Under the pieces are notes generated by a model, which was not told the DNA's origin, searched no databases, and saw nothing but the letters and a program-made list of their open reading frames with translations. From an uncultured Opitutia bacterium (lineage in GTDB: Bacteria > Verrucomicrobiota > Verrucomicrobiia > Opitutales > Opitutaceae), in the NCBI GenBank assembly GCA_903877135.1, contig CAIRCN010000004.1, positions 186,001 through 250,000 on the forward strand: a stretch of 64,000 nt of DNA. Reading direction: 5' to 3'. Positions 8,521 through 16,699 of the stretch are shown here, piece after piece (position 1 is the stretch's first letter; each line of letters opens with the position of its first letter). Position numbers and translations under genes: made by a program.

Positions 8521-9342
8521 ATGCCTAAAATTGACCAACGGTTGTGGCATGACCCTTTTACCGCCCACGGATTGAAGCCGCCGTCCGGCGAGGTCGGAGA
8601 CGGTTTCCAGATTCATGAATGCGGGTCGATCGATCTTGACGCCGAATGGAATTTTCGGGACGTGTGCAGCCCATTTTGGCGGCTCTATTACAACCTGAGA
8701 CCGGGCGCCTGGATCGAGTCAGGTGGGCGGCGCTGCGCTCTGCGCCCGGAGCGTTTTGTGCTGGTGCCAGCGGGGGTGACTTTCAAGTGCGGCAGCGGTG
8801 ATGGCGTCACCCACCTGTGGGTGCATTTTTCCATGTCCCTATCCCTGACCAAGACCGCGGTGACGATCATCGACGTGCCGGCCGGCGGGACGCCGCGGGC
8901 GGTTGCGCGTGAATTGCGGCGGGTGATCCTGCACCGGCAGACGGCCCGCGCGGCGGCGTATGGGGCCGCGCTGTTGCACCTGGTGTTTACCGAAGCGTGG
9001 CCGGAGGGTTTCGAAACGGCCCCCGTGCGCCTGCGCAAGGTTCTGGGCTGGATCCAGCATTCCCTCGCGATGGAAATTTCCAACGAGTTGCTGGCGGCGC
9101 AGGCGGGCCTGAGCGTCGAGGCTTTCATCCGTTGGTTCAAGGCCAGCACCGGCCGGACGCCGGCGGTTTTTGTCGCGGAACGCCGCATCCATGAGGCCTG
9201 CCGCCGGCTCGCCTACTCGGATGAGTCGATCGAACAGATTGCTGAGTCCGTGGGCTTTGCCAACCGGCACCATTTCAGCCGCGTGTTCAAGCGCCATGCG
9301 GGCTGTGGTCCGGCCGGATTTCGCCGCGGGCGGCGGCGGTAA
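8521..9342 (+). CDS. AraC-family transcriptional regulator
   Basis: 273 aa. The N-terminal half (about 20-120) is a cupin-like ligand domain (WIESGGRRCALRPERFVLVPAGV). The C-terminal 100 residues hold the two HTH motifs of AraC proteins, the second marked by IEQIAESVGFANRHHFSRVFKRHAG. Divergently transcribed from the ferritin-like gene, with 55 bases between start codons, so both promoters must overlap the short gap or the genes themselves. It most likely regulates the divergent cluster. The effector is probably a small sugar or acid, by family precedent. Confidence 0.88.
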   Translation: MPKIDQRLWHDPFTAHGLKPPSGEVGDGFQIHECGSIDLDAEWNFRDVCSPFWRLYYNLRPGAWIESGGRRCALRPERFVLVPAGVTFKCGSGDGVTHLWVHFSMSLSLTKTAVTIIDVPAGGTPRAVARELRRVILHRQTARAAAYGAALLHLVFTEAWPEGFETAPVRLRKVLGWIQHSLAMEISNELLAAQAGLSVEAFIRWFKASTGRTPAVFVAERRIHEACRRLAYSDESIEQIAESVGFANRHHFSRVFKRHAGCGPAGFRRGRRR

Positions 9343-9373
9343 TATTGACTGCTGAAGGCGGTTTATATAGCGC

Positions 9374-9401
9374 TTGCTTCGGAGAACAAACTTGATATAG
9401 T
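9374..9401 (+). promoter_or_regulatory. Sigma-70-like promoter, near-leaderless
   Basis: TTGCTT (9374-9379), 16-base spacer, TATAGT (9396-9401), in an AT-rich stretch. Transcription would begin around 9407-9409, only a few bases before the ATG at 9412. No Shine-Dalgarno sequence is present, consistent with a nearly leaderless message. Confidence 0.5.
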
Positions 9402-9411
9402 CCTAATTACT

Positions 9412-9771
9412 ATGGTCACTAATAAACTCAAGGAATTGGAAGCTGCGAAAGCAAAAATCTCTCAGTTAGAGAAGTCGATCGCCAACGAAATGGCGCAGGA
9501 ATTGGCGGCGCTGCCGGTGAAGTTCGGTTTCGGCAGCGTGCAGGCGTTTCTGAAGGCCGTGAAAGCTGCCTCCCGCGGCGGCCGGAAAACCGCCAAGGGC
9601 GCCAAAAGGACCCGGGCTGTCATTACCCCCGCCATCAAGGCGAAGGTGAAAGAACTAGTCGCAGCTGGAAAAACCGGCGGCCAGATTGCCAAGGAGGTCA
9701 GAATTTCTGTCCCGAGCGTCCAGAATATAAAAAAAGAACTCGGACTCGTAAAAGCCAAGGCGAAGAAATAA
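9412..9771 (+). CDS. Small basic coiled-coil/HTH protein
   Basis: 119 aa, Lys/Ala-rich. Residues about 5-35 are a heptad-like coiled coil (KELEAAKAKISQLEKSI), followed by a flexible basic linker with RGGRKTAKGAK. Residues about 70-112 form a resolvase/Hin-type HTH (VKELVAAGKTGGQIAKEVRISVPSVQNIKKELG). The layout of oligomerisation coil, linker and DNA-binding domain recalls nucleoid-associated proteins such as H-NS, although the DNA-binding fold differs. The gene and its flanks are clearly more AT-rich than surroundings. It stands alone with its own promoter and terminator. DNA binding is inferred; the target is unknown. Confidence 0.7.
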   Translation: MVTNKLKELEAAKAKISQLEKSIANEMAQELAALPVKFGFGSVQAFLKAVKAASRGGRKTAKGAKRTRAVITPAIKAKVKELVAAGKTGGQIAKEVRISVPSVQNIKKELGLVKAKAKK

Positions 9772-9790
9772 TCGCACCTATCTCAATCTG

Positions 9791-9817
9791 AGCCCCTGTA
9801 AAAACGGGGGCTTTTTT
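9791..9817 (+). terminator. Rho-independent terminator
   Basis: Stem AGCCCCTG / CGGGGGCT (8 bp, one G-U) with loop TAAAAA, followed directly by TTTTTT. It lies 19 bases after the stop of the small HTH gene and is the clearest terminator in the window. Confidence 0.9.
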
Positions 9818-10032
9818 ATTTTCCTTTGTATAGCGAATATATTGCACCTCAGGTCATGTGTCAAAACCTGTATTTCCGTATCTCTGGTGAACCGTAAGTT
9901 CTTATATCGTGACGCGATTTTCGCAGAATGGTGCACCGCCCATGGCAACCACAAGGTGACGCAGCGGCTGAAGATGGCGTTTGCCAACTATGCGTGTGAT
10001 CACGCCTGCCGTTATCCAGAACAGCGGTTGGC
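9818..10032. other. AT-rich intergenic stretch, no feature seen
   Basis: 215 bases between the terminator and the 3' end of the MoeB-like gene. Base composition is lower in GC than elsewhere. I see no conserved RNA, repeat or convincing gene; a 65-codon frame in it has no ribosome site or recognisable composition. Confidence 0.5.
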
Positions 10033-11208
10033 TCAGTAGCGCAGCAGCCCCGTGTCGATTTGCGTCGCCCAGGCCTCGATACCGCCGGCGACATTGCTCA
10101 CCGCGGTGAAGCCGTGAGCGCGAAGAAACTCAGTGGCGCGCATGCTCCGGCCGCCGTGGTGGCAATGAATGAGGAGATGTTTTTCCTTCGGGAGGATTTC
10201 GAGGTGCGCGGGTATCTGTTGCAGGGGAATGTGCTCGGCACCAGCAATGCGGCAGATCTCGACCTCGTGCGGCTCGCGCACGTCGATGAGCACGGTGCGG
10301 TCGGGTGCCATGTCGAGCAGGCGCTTCGCTTCGGTGACAGATAGCTCAATCGGACAGTCAGACAGGTTCATGGAAAATTCAGAGGCATGCGCGCCGCAGT
10401 TGGCCGGCGTGGCTCTGGCGCCTAGATCGTGGATCGATGGGATCGTGCCGCACAGCGGGCAATGCGGATCGTGCGCCAGCGTCAGAGTCTGGAAACGCTG
10501 GGCTAGGGCGTCGCACGTCAGCAGTCGCCCGAGCAATGGCTCGCCGATTCCGGTGATGAGCTTGATCGTCTCGAGCGCCTGCAGGCTGCCAATCACTCCG
10601 CAGAGAGCGCCGAGCACACCGGCCTCGCCGCAGCCGGGCACGCTGCCGGCGGCGGGCGATTCGGGGAAGAGGCAACGGTAACAGGGCCCGCCGCGGGCGG
10701 GATCGAAGACGGCGACCTGGCCCTCGAATTTGAACACGCTGCCGAAGACAAGCGGCTTTCGCGCGAAGAAGGCCGCGTCGTTGTTCAGGTAACGTGAGGC
10801 GAAATTGTCTGTGCCATCGACGATCACGTCGTAGCCGGCGAAAAGTGCGAGGGCGTTGGCGGCGGTGACGCCGTCGCCGTGCCCGACCACGTTAACAAAA
10901 GGATTAGTAGCGCGCAGCCGCCTGGCCGCCGAGGCGACTTTCGCCTCCCCGATGGTGGTGTCGTCATGGAGCAACTGACGCTGGAGGTTGTGCGCGGCCA
11001 CACGGTCGAAATCGGCGATGCCGAGGGTGCAGACGCCGGCGGCGGCGAGGTAGAGGGCGGCGGGGCTGCCGAGGCCGCCGGCCCCGACGACGAGCACGCG
11101 CGCGGCGGCGAGCTTGCGCTGCCCTTCGACGCCGAGTTCCCCGAGCTGGATGTGCCGGCTGTAGCGCGCCAGTTCGGCGGGCGAGAGGGTGGGCAGGGAG
11201 GCGGGCAT
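10033..11208 (-). CDS. moeB: MoeB/ThiF-type adenylyltransferase with C-terminal rhodanese domain
   Basis: 391 aa, the MOCS3-like architecture that activates a ubiquitin-like sulfur carrier (MoaD or ThiS) and supplies sulfur. The E1-like domain begins LARYSRHIQL, with nucleotide loop VVGAGGLGSPAALYLAAAG and GTDNFASRYLNN. Zinc-binding Cys pairs occur in CYRCLF and CPLCGT. The rhodanese domain (about 285-391) has active-site loop HCHHGGRS. The frame extends upstream of 11208, but MPASLPTLSPAELARYSRHI is the family-like start. Molybdopterin versus thiamine role is not decided by sequence; Moco-related genes elsewhere in the window favour molybdopterin. Confidence 0.85.
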   Translation of the reverse strand: MPASLPTLSPAELARYSRHIQLGELGVEGQRKLAAARVLVVGAGGLGSPAALYLAAAGVCTLGIADFDRVAAHNLQRQLLHDDTTIGEAKVASAARRLRATNPFVNVVGHGDGVTAANALALFAGYDVIVDGTDNFASRYLNNDAAFFARKPLVFGSVFKFEGQVAVFDPARGGPCYRCLFPESPAAGSVPGCGEAGVLGALCGVIGSLQALETIKLITGIGEPLLGRLLTCDALAQRFQTLTLAHDPHCPLCGTIPSIHDLGARATPANCGAHASEFSMNLSDCPIELSVTEAKRLLDMAPDRTVLIDVREPHEVEICRIAGAEHIPLQQIPAHLEILPKEKHLLIHCHHGGRSMRATEFLRAHGFTAVSNVAGGIEAWATQIDTGLLRY

Positions 11209-11227
11209 CGGGGCGAAAGCGCGCGGT

Positions 11228-11881
11228 TCAGGCGCGGGCCGGCGAAATGTAGAAAAACACTGCGGCCCAGTGGCACGCGCTGCCCGCGAGCACCCAGAAA
11301 TGCCAGACGGCATGGTGATAGGGCAGGCTTTTCCACCCATAGAACGCTGTGCCGCCCGTGTAGCACAGTCCGCCGGCCAGCAGCAGCCACATCCCGCCCG
11401 CCGGCACGGCGTGCAGCATCGGCCGCAGCGCGATCATCACCAGCCAGCCCATCGCGATGTAGATCGCCGTCGACAGCACGGAAAAGCGGCCGGTGAACCA
11501 AAACTTCATCGTGATCCCCGTCAGCGCGAGCCCCCAGATGACACCAAACAGGCTCCAGCCCCATGCCCCGCGTAGGCTGACGAGGAGGAACGGCGTGTAG
11601 GTGCCGGCGATGAGCAGGAAAATCGCTGCGTGGTCGAACTTGCGGAGCAGGCGTTTCAGCGCCTCGCCCCGGAGGCTGTGGTAGAGCGTCGACGCCGTAT
11701 AGAGCACGATAAGCGACGCTCCGAAAATCGCCGAGCTGGTGACGCTCCACACATCGCCATGCAGGCTGGCCATCACGACCAGCGACACGAGGCCGGCGAT
11801 GCTGAGCGCGATGCCGAGGCCGTGGGTGATGGCGTTGGCGAGCTCCTCGCGGGGCGTGTAGGAGGAGGGTGCGGCGTTCAT
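11228..11881 (-). CDS. Hemolysin III family membrane protein (PAQR-like)
   Basis: 217 aa with seven predicted membrane helices. Family motifs are EELANAITHGLG at the N terminus, ASTLYHS (His), FDHAAIFLLIAGTYTPF (Asp/His) and a late YHHAVWHFWVLAGSACHW His pair, the metal-ligand pattern shared with PAQR receptors. Start set at ATG 11881, matching the usual short N terminus. True function in bacteria is poorly defined; ceramidase-like hydrolase activity is suspected for the superfamily. Only 19 bases separate it from the MoeB-like gene downstream. Confidence 0.85.
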   Translation of the reverse strand: MNAAPSSYTPREELANAITHGLGIALSIAGLVSLVVMASLHGDVWSVTSSAIFGASLIVLYTASTLYHSLRGEALKRLLRKFDHAAIFLLIAGTYTPFLLVSLRGAWGWSLFGVIWGLALTGITMKFWFTGRFSVLSTAIYIAMGWLVMIALRPMLHAVPAGGMWLLLAGGLCYTGGTAFYGWKSLPYHHAVWHFWVLAGSACHWAAVFFYISPARA

Positions 11882-11921
11882 GTCCAAGGAGTTTGCCCGC
11901 GGGGCAATTCCCCGCAAGCTC

Positions 11922-12299
11922 TCACGGCTTGGGATCCAGTTTCTTCGCGCCGCCGATGAGCCACACCTGGGCGATCCGGCCCGCCTGCACCTCGTAAATC
12001 ACAACCGCCTCGCTCGTGCCGGTGCCCTCGGGAAACGTGCGAGTGATCTTCTCGTGGTCGATCACGACGCTGCCCATCACGATGCGGCCGGCGATCACGG
12101 CGTGAAGATTCGATTCCTGAAACCGGGCGGTGTAGCGCTCGCGTAGTTGCGCCGTGCCGGCGGCCAGCAACGTCGCCGGGTGTTCGAACAGCCGGGCGTC
12201 CGCGGCGTAGGTCGCGAGAAAGGCCTCGATGTCGCGGGCGTTGTAGGCGTCGAGCTGGCGCCGCACCACGGTCTCGGGATAGGATGGGTTGGTCGTCAT
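11922..12299 (-). CDS. SnoaL/NTF2-like small protein
   Basis: 125 aa of the NTF2-like alpha+beta barrel superfamily (nuclear transport factor 2, steroid delta-isomerase, SnoaL). Typical opening VVRRQLDAYNARDIEAFLATYAADARLF, followed by a strand-rich half ending GRIAQVWLIGG. These domains bind small hydrophobic ligands or act as isomerases/hydratases; nothing here fixes the substrate. Start MTTNPSY at 12299. Same strand as the exosortase and hemolysin III genes, possibly one transcript. Confidence 0.7.
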   Translation of the reverse strand: MTTNPSYPETVVRRQLDAYNARDIEAFLATYAADARLFEHPATLLAAGTAQLRERYTARFQESNLHAVIAGRIVMGSVVIDHEKITRTFPEGTGTSEAVVIYEVQAGRIAQVWLIGGAKKLDPKP

Positions 12300-12338
12300 G
12301 TCGGAGGCAAAAGCGCGCACACAGAGCCGTCGCGGCCC

Positions 12339-13331
12339 TCAGTCGGAATCGGCCGGCGGCGCTGCGGATTCATCCGCGAACTTCAAATTGAACAGCGGCA
12401 GCAGGCACAGCAGGCCCGCCACGGTCAGCCCGAGCACCGAGTAGCCCGCCACGTCGTGCACCGTGCCCTCGATCGCCGCGGAACCGTAGCGGTAGGCCCA
12501 CGCCGTGAGAAACAGGCCGCGCAGGAGATTCGTCGCAAACGCCAGCAGCATCGCCACCACGACCAGCAGGATCTTTTTCCACAGCCGTTCCAGAAACACC
12601 GCCGCCAGAAACGAGCCCGCAAACAGGCAGCCCGTCAGCGAGCGGATGCCGGAACAGGCGTCCTCCACCCCCACGCGGCCTGTCGGCAGCACGAGCACGT
12701 TGCCCTGCTGTTCGATCGGCAGACCGAGCACGTCGAACACCGTCGATACGACCGTCACCACCTTGCGCAGTAGGAAGAGGTTCAACTGCGTCTCCACCGC
12801 CGAAACCATCGGCGCCGAAACGAGCCACACCAGCACTGGGAACAGGAACAGCCCCGTCAGCTGCAGCCGCGCATCGGCCAGCAGACCGCCGGGCACCGGC
12901 GCGGACGAAACCGGCGCGTTGAGCCAAAGCAGCGGCAGTGAAATTCCCACCATGCCGAGCGTGATGGCTAGGGTCCCCGGATGCGAGGTGCCGGCGCCAG
13001 CGCGATAAAACGAGCCCAGCAAAAACAGCAGCACACCAAACGCCAGCAACACGCCGACCGAGGAGCCGAGCAGCCATTTCCGCCAGCCAGCCGCCCGCGG
13101 ACTGCCGGGGGCGAGACACGCCGCTGACGCTGCCAGGATCCGCGACCACCGGTCGTAAATGACAAACGCCACAAAGGCCGGCACGAGCCAGCCGAAACTG
13201 TAGTCCTCCTTCACGCGCCACCAGTGCGCTTGATCCCAGGTGACAAACGCTAGAAAGCCCGCGCCCAGCAACAGCGCCGCGAGGAACGGCGCCGTCACGG
13301 CCGTCGCAAGTTTTTGCCATCGTGCGCGCAT
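12339..13331 (-). CDS. Exosortase (EpsH/XrtA-like transpeptidase)
   Basis: 330 aa, about eight membrane segments. Contains the exosortase catalytic triad in order: Cys226 in EDACSGIRSLTGC, Arg271 in NLLRGLFLTAW and His292 in GTVHDVAGYS. By family knowledge, exosortases cleave PEP-CTERM-type tripartite C-terminal signals on exported proteins, usually coupled to exopolysaccharide. No protein in this window ends with a recognisable sorting signal and no EPS genes are nearby, so it is an orphan here. Start at ATG 13331 preferred to the longer basic extension. The residues after the last helix are acidic and Ala/Pro-rich. Confidence 0.85.
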   Translation of the reverse strand: MRARWQKLATAVTAPFLAALLLGAGFLAFVTWDQAHWWRVKEDYSFGWLVPAFVAFVIYDRWSRILAASAACLAPGSPRAAGWRKWLLGSSVGVLLAFGVLLFLLGSFYRAGAGTSHPGTLAITLGMVGISLPLLWLNAPVSSAPVPGGLLADARLQLTGLFLFPVLVWLVSAPMVSAVETQLNLFLLRKVVTVVSTVFDVLGLPIEQQGNVLVLPTGRVGVEDACSGIRSLTGCLFAGSFLAAVFLERLWKKILLVVVAMLLAFATNLLRGLFLTAWAYRYGSAAIEGTVHDVAGYSVLGLTVAGLLCLLPLFNLKFADESAAPPADSD

Positions 13332-13505
13332 AGCCAATTGTGGCCTGCGCCACCTGCGCCGCGCCAGCATTTTTGTGAGCCGAGCGACCTACGGTTTTGC
13401 CCCGAGGCGAGTTTTTGGCGTTGGGCATGTGCAGCACTGGGCAGCGACTCTGTGCGCACACTTGCCATCGAACCGGCGTTGTCTGTGACTTGACCTTGAA
13501 ACGTC

Positions 13506-14336
13506 ATGGCCATGAAACCCATCTCTGGAGTCACCTTTCATTTTCACGATCTCGCCGGAAAGACGCTGATCATCACCGGCATCACACGTGGCATCGGCAA
13601 GGCACTGCTACCCGGTTTGCTCGCGCAGGGGATCAATCTCATCGCGGTGAGCCGCGGCCGCGAGAAAATGGCGGCGATCCGCACCGAACTAGGAGCGGAC
13701 GAATCGCGGCTGCGGTTGTTCGAGTGCGATCTTGCAGATTCGGCGGCGGTGGCGGTGACGGGCCAGGCGATTGCAGAGTCGGACCTGCCGGTGGATGGAA
13801 TTTTGCACAACGCGGCGATCGACCCCCGGCATCATTTTGAAAAGGCGGCGCCCGCGCCGTGGGACGCAGTTTTTCAGGTAAACCTGCGCGCGGCGGTGAC
13901 GCTGACGCAGTGCGTGCTGCCGCAGCTGCGGCAAAGCGCGCAGGGCCGGATCGTGTTCACCGGTTCGGTGGTGAGTGAGCTTGGAGGCTCTTACATGACG
14001 GCATATGCCGCCTCGAAGGGCGCGCTGACCGGCCTGACACGGGCGCTCGCCCACGAGCTACAGGGCTCGGGCGTCACGGTGAACTGCATTCTGCCGGGCG
14101 CGATCCAAGTCGAGAAAGAGGTGGGCACGGCGGCCGACGACGCGGTGCTGGCCGGGTGGCAGTCGGTCGGCCGGCGGTTGACCGTGGCGGATTTGCTCGG
14201 GCCGGTGTGCCTGCTGCTGAGCCAGGCGGGCGGCGGGATCAGCGGGCAATGCCTCACGGTGGACGGTGGTGTGCTGCATCCGCTCATGTCGCGCGACGTG
14301 CAGCGCGGGCGGTTGCAGAGCGACGGCTATGCGTGA
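13506..14336 (+). CDS. SDR-family oxidoreductase
   Basis: 276 aa classical short-chain dehydrogenase. Cofactor loop TGITRGIGK (about 25-33), HNAAID (NAG-like motif), catalytic Ser in FTGSVVSE, catalytic YAASK (Tyr/Lys) and the C-terminal GGISGQCLTVDGGV typical of family members. NAD versus NADP preference is unclear. A second in-frame ATG at 13512 is possible. Convergent with the PLP enzyme; no pathway context. Confidence 0.88.
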   Translation: MAMKPISGVTFHFHDLAGKTLIITGITRGIGKALLPGLLAQGINLIAVSRGREKMAAIRTELGADESRLRLFECDLADSAAVAVTGQAIAESDLPVDGILHNAAIDPRHHFEKAAPAPWDAVFQVNLRAAVTLTQCVLPQLRQSAQGRIVFTGSVVSELGGSYMTAYAASKGALTGLTRALAHELQGSGVTVNCILPGAIQVEKEVGTAADDAVLAGWQSVGRRLTVADLLGPVCLLLSQAGGGISGQCLTVDGGVLHPLMSRDVQRGRLQSDGYA

Positions 14337-14360
14337 GCCGGACCGGGGCGGCGCGAGCTT

Positions 14361-15497
14361 TCAGCCGAGCGCCTGCCCAAGGTCGGCGATGAGGTCGTCG
14401 ACGTGCTCGAGGCCGGTGGAGAAACGCAGCAGCCCGTCGGGGGTGGTAGAGTCGGGTGGCTCGGCGGGTTTGCGGTGCTCGATGAGACTTTCGACCCCGC
14501 CGAGGCTGGTGGCGCGGGTGATCAACCGGACGTGCGCTGCGACGGTCCGCGCCGCCGCGAAACCTCCGGCGACCTCGAACGAAATCATTGCGCCGCCGCC
14601 CTGCATCTGGCGCCGGGAAATTTCGTGGCCGGGGTGTGTCGGCAGACCGGGGTAGTAAACGTGTTCGACTTTCGGGTGGGTGTCGAGCCACGCGGCGATC
14701 ACTGCGGCGTTGGCGGACTGGGCGCGGATGCGGACGGGTAGGGTGGCGAGGCTGCGGAGCAACAGCCAGCAATCGAACGGTGCGGGCACGGCGCCGCCGA
14801 GTTTTTGCCACTCGCGCACGCGCTCCACCGCCGCGGTGGGCGCATCGGCGCCGAAGACGAGCGCGCCGCCGAGCACGTCGCTGTGGCCGCCGAGGTATTT
14901 TGTCGTCGAGTGCATCGCCACGTGGGCGCCGAGCGCGAGCGGCTGAGTGAGGAGGGGCGAGGCCCAGGTGTTGTCGGCGACGACGAGGGCGCCGGCGGCA
15001 CGGGCGAGGCGGCAGACTGCGGTGAGATCGGTGATCTTGAGGAGCGGATTCGACGGCGTCTCGAGCCAGACGAGCTGCGCGGGCTGGTTTAGCGCCGTGG
15101 TCACGATCACGAGGTCGCTGAAGTCGATGAACTCCGCGACGAGGCCCCAGCGCGCAAAGGAGGTTTTCACGAGTGCGCGGGTGCCGTGGTAGAGGTCGTC
15201 GGGGAACAGTGCGCGGGCGCCGGGTGCGAGCGACTGGAGGATCGCGGTGGTCGCGGCCTGGCCGGAGGCGAAGGCCATGGCCTCGGTGCCGCCCTCGAGT
15301 GCGGCGAACGCCTGCTCGAGCGCGCGGCGGCTGGGATTGTCGAGCCGCGTGTAGTTAAGGCCGTGCGGGAGCGTGCCGTCGGCGGCGCGCTCGAACGTCG
15401 TGCTCATCGTCAGGTTGGGGGTGACGGCGCCCGTGGCGGGATCGATGCGGCGGCCGGCGTGGACGGCATGGGTCTCCTGACGGTGGTCGGGCGGCAT
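14361..15497 (-). CDS. Cys/Met metabolism PLP-dependent enzyme (cystathionine gamma-synthase/lyase-like)
   Basis: 378 aa fold-type I PLP enzyme. Motifs: N-terminal THAVHAGRRIDPATGAVTPN, the substrate/PLP segment NYTRLDNPSRRALE, SGQAATTAILQ, VWLETPSNPLLK, VVADNTWASP (PLP Asp) and the Schiff-base Lys in HSTTKYLGGHSD. Transsulfuration enzymes of this family make or break cystathionine, homocysteine or H2S; sequence alone does not separate gamma-synthase, gamma-lyase or O-acylhomoserine sulfhydrylase. It lies 13 bases after the aldo/keto reductase gene on the same strand. Confidence 0.85.
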   Translation of the reverse strand: MPPDHRQETHAVHAGRRIDPATGAVTPNLTMSTTFERAADGTLPHGLNYTRLDNPSRRALEQAFAALEGGTEAMAFASGQAATTAILQSLAPGARALFPDDLYHGTRALVKTSFARWGLVAEFIDFSDLVIVTTALNQPAQLVWLETPSNPLLKITDLTAVCRLARAAGALVVADNTWASPLLTQPLALGAHVAMHSTTKYLGGHSDVLGGALVFGADAPTAAVERVREWQKLGGAVPAPFDCWLLLRSLATLPVRIRAQSANAAVIAAWLDTHPKVEHVYYPGLPTHPGHEISRRQMQGGGAMISFEVAGGFAAARTVAAHVRLITRATSLGGVESLIEHRKPAEPPDSTTPDGLLRFSTGLEHVDDLIADLGQALG

Positions 15498-15510
15498 GAT
15501 TTACGGCGAT

Positions 15511-16500
15511 TTACTTGCCGGCATACCAGAAGGCGCGGCGCCAGTTGTGGCGCTGGAATTTTTGCAAAAGTTCGGCGGGCAGATCGGGCAGGTCGCTCAT
15601 CGCGCAATTGGCCTCGGCCTGTGCGATATTGCGGATACCGGGGATGACAGTCGAGACGGCGGGGTGGGCGAGCACGAACTTGAGCGCGGCTAGCGCGATG
15701 CTGAAGTCCGAGCCGGCGAGATCGTGGCGGATCCGCTCGACGCGCACGACGGTGCGGGCCAGCCGGTCGCCAGCGAAGTAGGAAGCGCGAAAATCGTCGT
15801 GGGCGAATTTCGTCAGCACGTTGAATTTGCCCGTGAGCGAGCCCTCGTCGAAGGCGACGCGCACGATGATGCCGACGCCGCACTCCCGCGCGACGTCGAG
15901 GAGTTCGGCGGCGGGTTCCTGCTCGAACATGTTATAGATTACCTGCACGGCGTCGACCCAGCCGCCGCGCATGAGGTCGATCACGCTGTTCTGGTCGTGC
16001 TCGGGGGTGGAGACACCGATGAGGCCGATCTTGCCCTCGCGCTGGAGGGCGCGAAGCACCTTGAAGGGCGTGGGGTTGCGGTTCCAGGAGCGCGTCCAGG
16101 TGTGGAGTTGCAGCAGGTCGAGGCGCTCGGTGCCGAGGTTGGCGAGGCGCTCGGCGAGGTTTTCGCGGAGATAGGCCTCAGGGTAGCGCTCGTCGGCACG
16201 GCAGTAGGGCGAGGGCGGCCAGACGCCGGCCGTGGGGGGCGTCTTGGTGGCGACGAAGATTTTTTCTTTTTGGCCCGCGGCGGCGCGCTCGCGGAGGACT
16301 TGGGCGATGAGGCGCTCGCTGCGGCCGTTGCCGTAGCCGGCGGCGGTGTCGATGAAGTTGCAGCCGAGGTCGAGCGCGCGGTGGAGCGCGGCGAGCGAGT
16401 CGGCATCGGCCTGCGCGCCCCAGGCGCCGCCGATGGCCCAGGCGCCGAAGCCGATCTCGGAGCAGTTGAAACCGTGTTTACCGAAAGGACGGAGTTTCAT
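15511..16500 (-). CDS. Aldo/keto reductase
   Basis: 329 aa (beta/alpha)8 barrel AKR. Catalytic tetrad visible: Asp in NFIDTAAGYG, Tyr in the same motif, Lys in VATKTP and His in LLQLHTW; the NADPH-binding end is present as VSTVIPGIRN. Residues ALGCNF and EIGFGAWAIGG mark the N-terminal hairpin and first strand. Start ATG at 16500; the gene diverges from the 2-oxoacid oxidoreductase operon. Substrate not assignable; closest in style to oxidoreductases annotated as L-glyceraldehyde-3-phosphate or sugar reductases. Confidence 0.85.
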   Translation of the reverse strand: MKLRPFGKHGFNCSEIGFGAWAIGGAWGAQADADSLAALHRALDLGCNFIDTAAGYGNGRSERLIAQVLRERAAAGQKEKIFVATKTPPTAGVWPPSPYCRADERYPEAYLRENLAERLANLGTERLDLLQLHTWTRSWNRNPTPFKVLRALQREGKIGLIGVSTPEHDQNSVIDLMRGGWVDAVQVIYNMFEQEPAAELLDVARECGVGIIVRVAFDEGSLTGKFNVLTKFAHDDFRASYFAGDRLARTVVRVERIRHDLAGSDFSIALAALKFVLAHPAVSTVIPGIRNIAQAEANCAMSDLPDLPAELLQKFQRHNWRRAFWYAGK

Positions 16501-16630
16501 GGCGATATGCTAGAGCATGAAACCCGCGAGCGCACGGCGAAAACGCGCCGGCGGGCAACCTACGCGCAGTTTCTGCCAACCGATGCGAAGCGCCGGGGAG
16601 GCCGCAGGCTATCATATGGCAAACAATCCC

Positions 16631-16670
16631 GCGGGGAACGCGTGTCCGGACCGGACGCGTCGCCCCTGCG
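16631..16670. repeat. GC-rich hairpin in operon leader, possible degenerate REP
   Basis: GGGG (16633-16636) and CCCC (16663-16666) flank a near-palindrome with ACGCGTGTCCGG and ACCGGACGCGT arms. Read on the minus strand it starts GCAGGGGCGACGCG, resembling the GTAGGG-headed palindromes at 54281 and 27120. It lies 30-70 bases upstream of the oxidoreductase ATG at 16700 and could be a diverged repeat copy or a leader hairpin. Confidence 0.4.
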
Positions 16671-16699
16671 ACCACCGAACCCAAACCCCATATGGTTCC

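Noticed and set aside
9842-10039. Short 65-codon frame after the terminator
   Set aside because: No start-site signal, no coding composition, overlaps the MoeB-like gene end.
11895-11918. GCGGGG/CCCCGC hairpin before the hemolysin III gene as terminator
   Set aside because: Only a 6-bp stem without a U tract; common by chance in GC-rich DNA.
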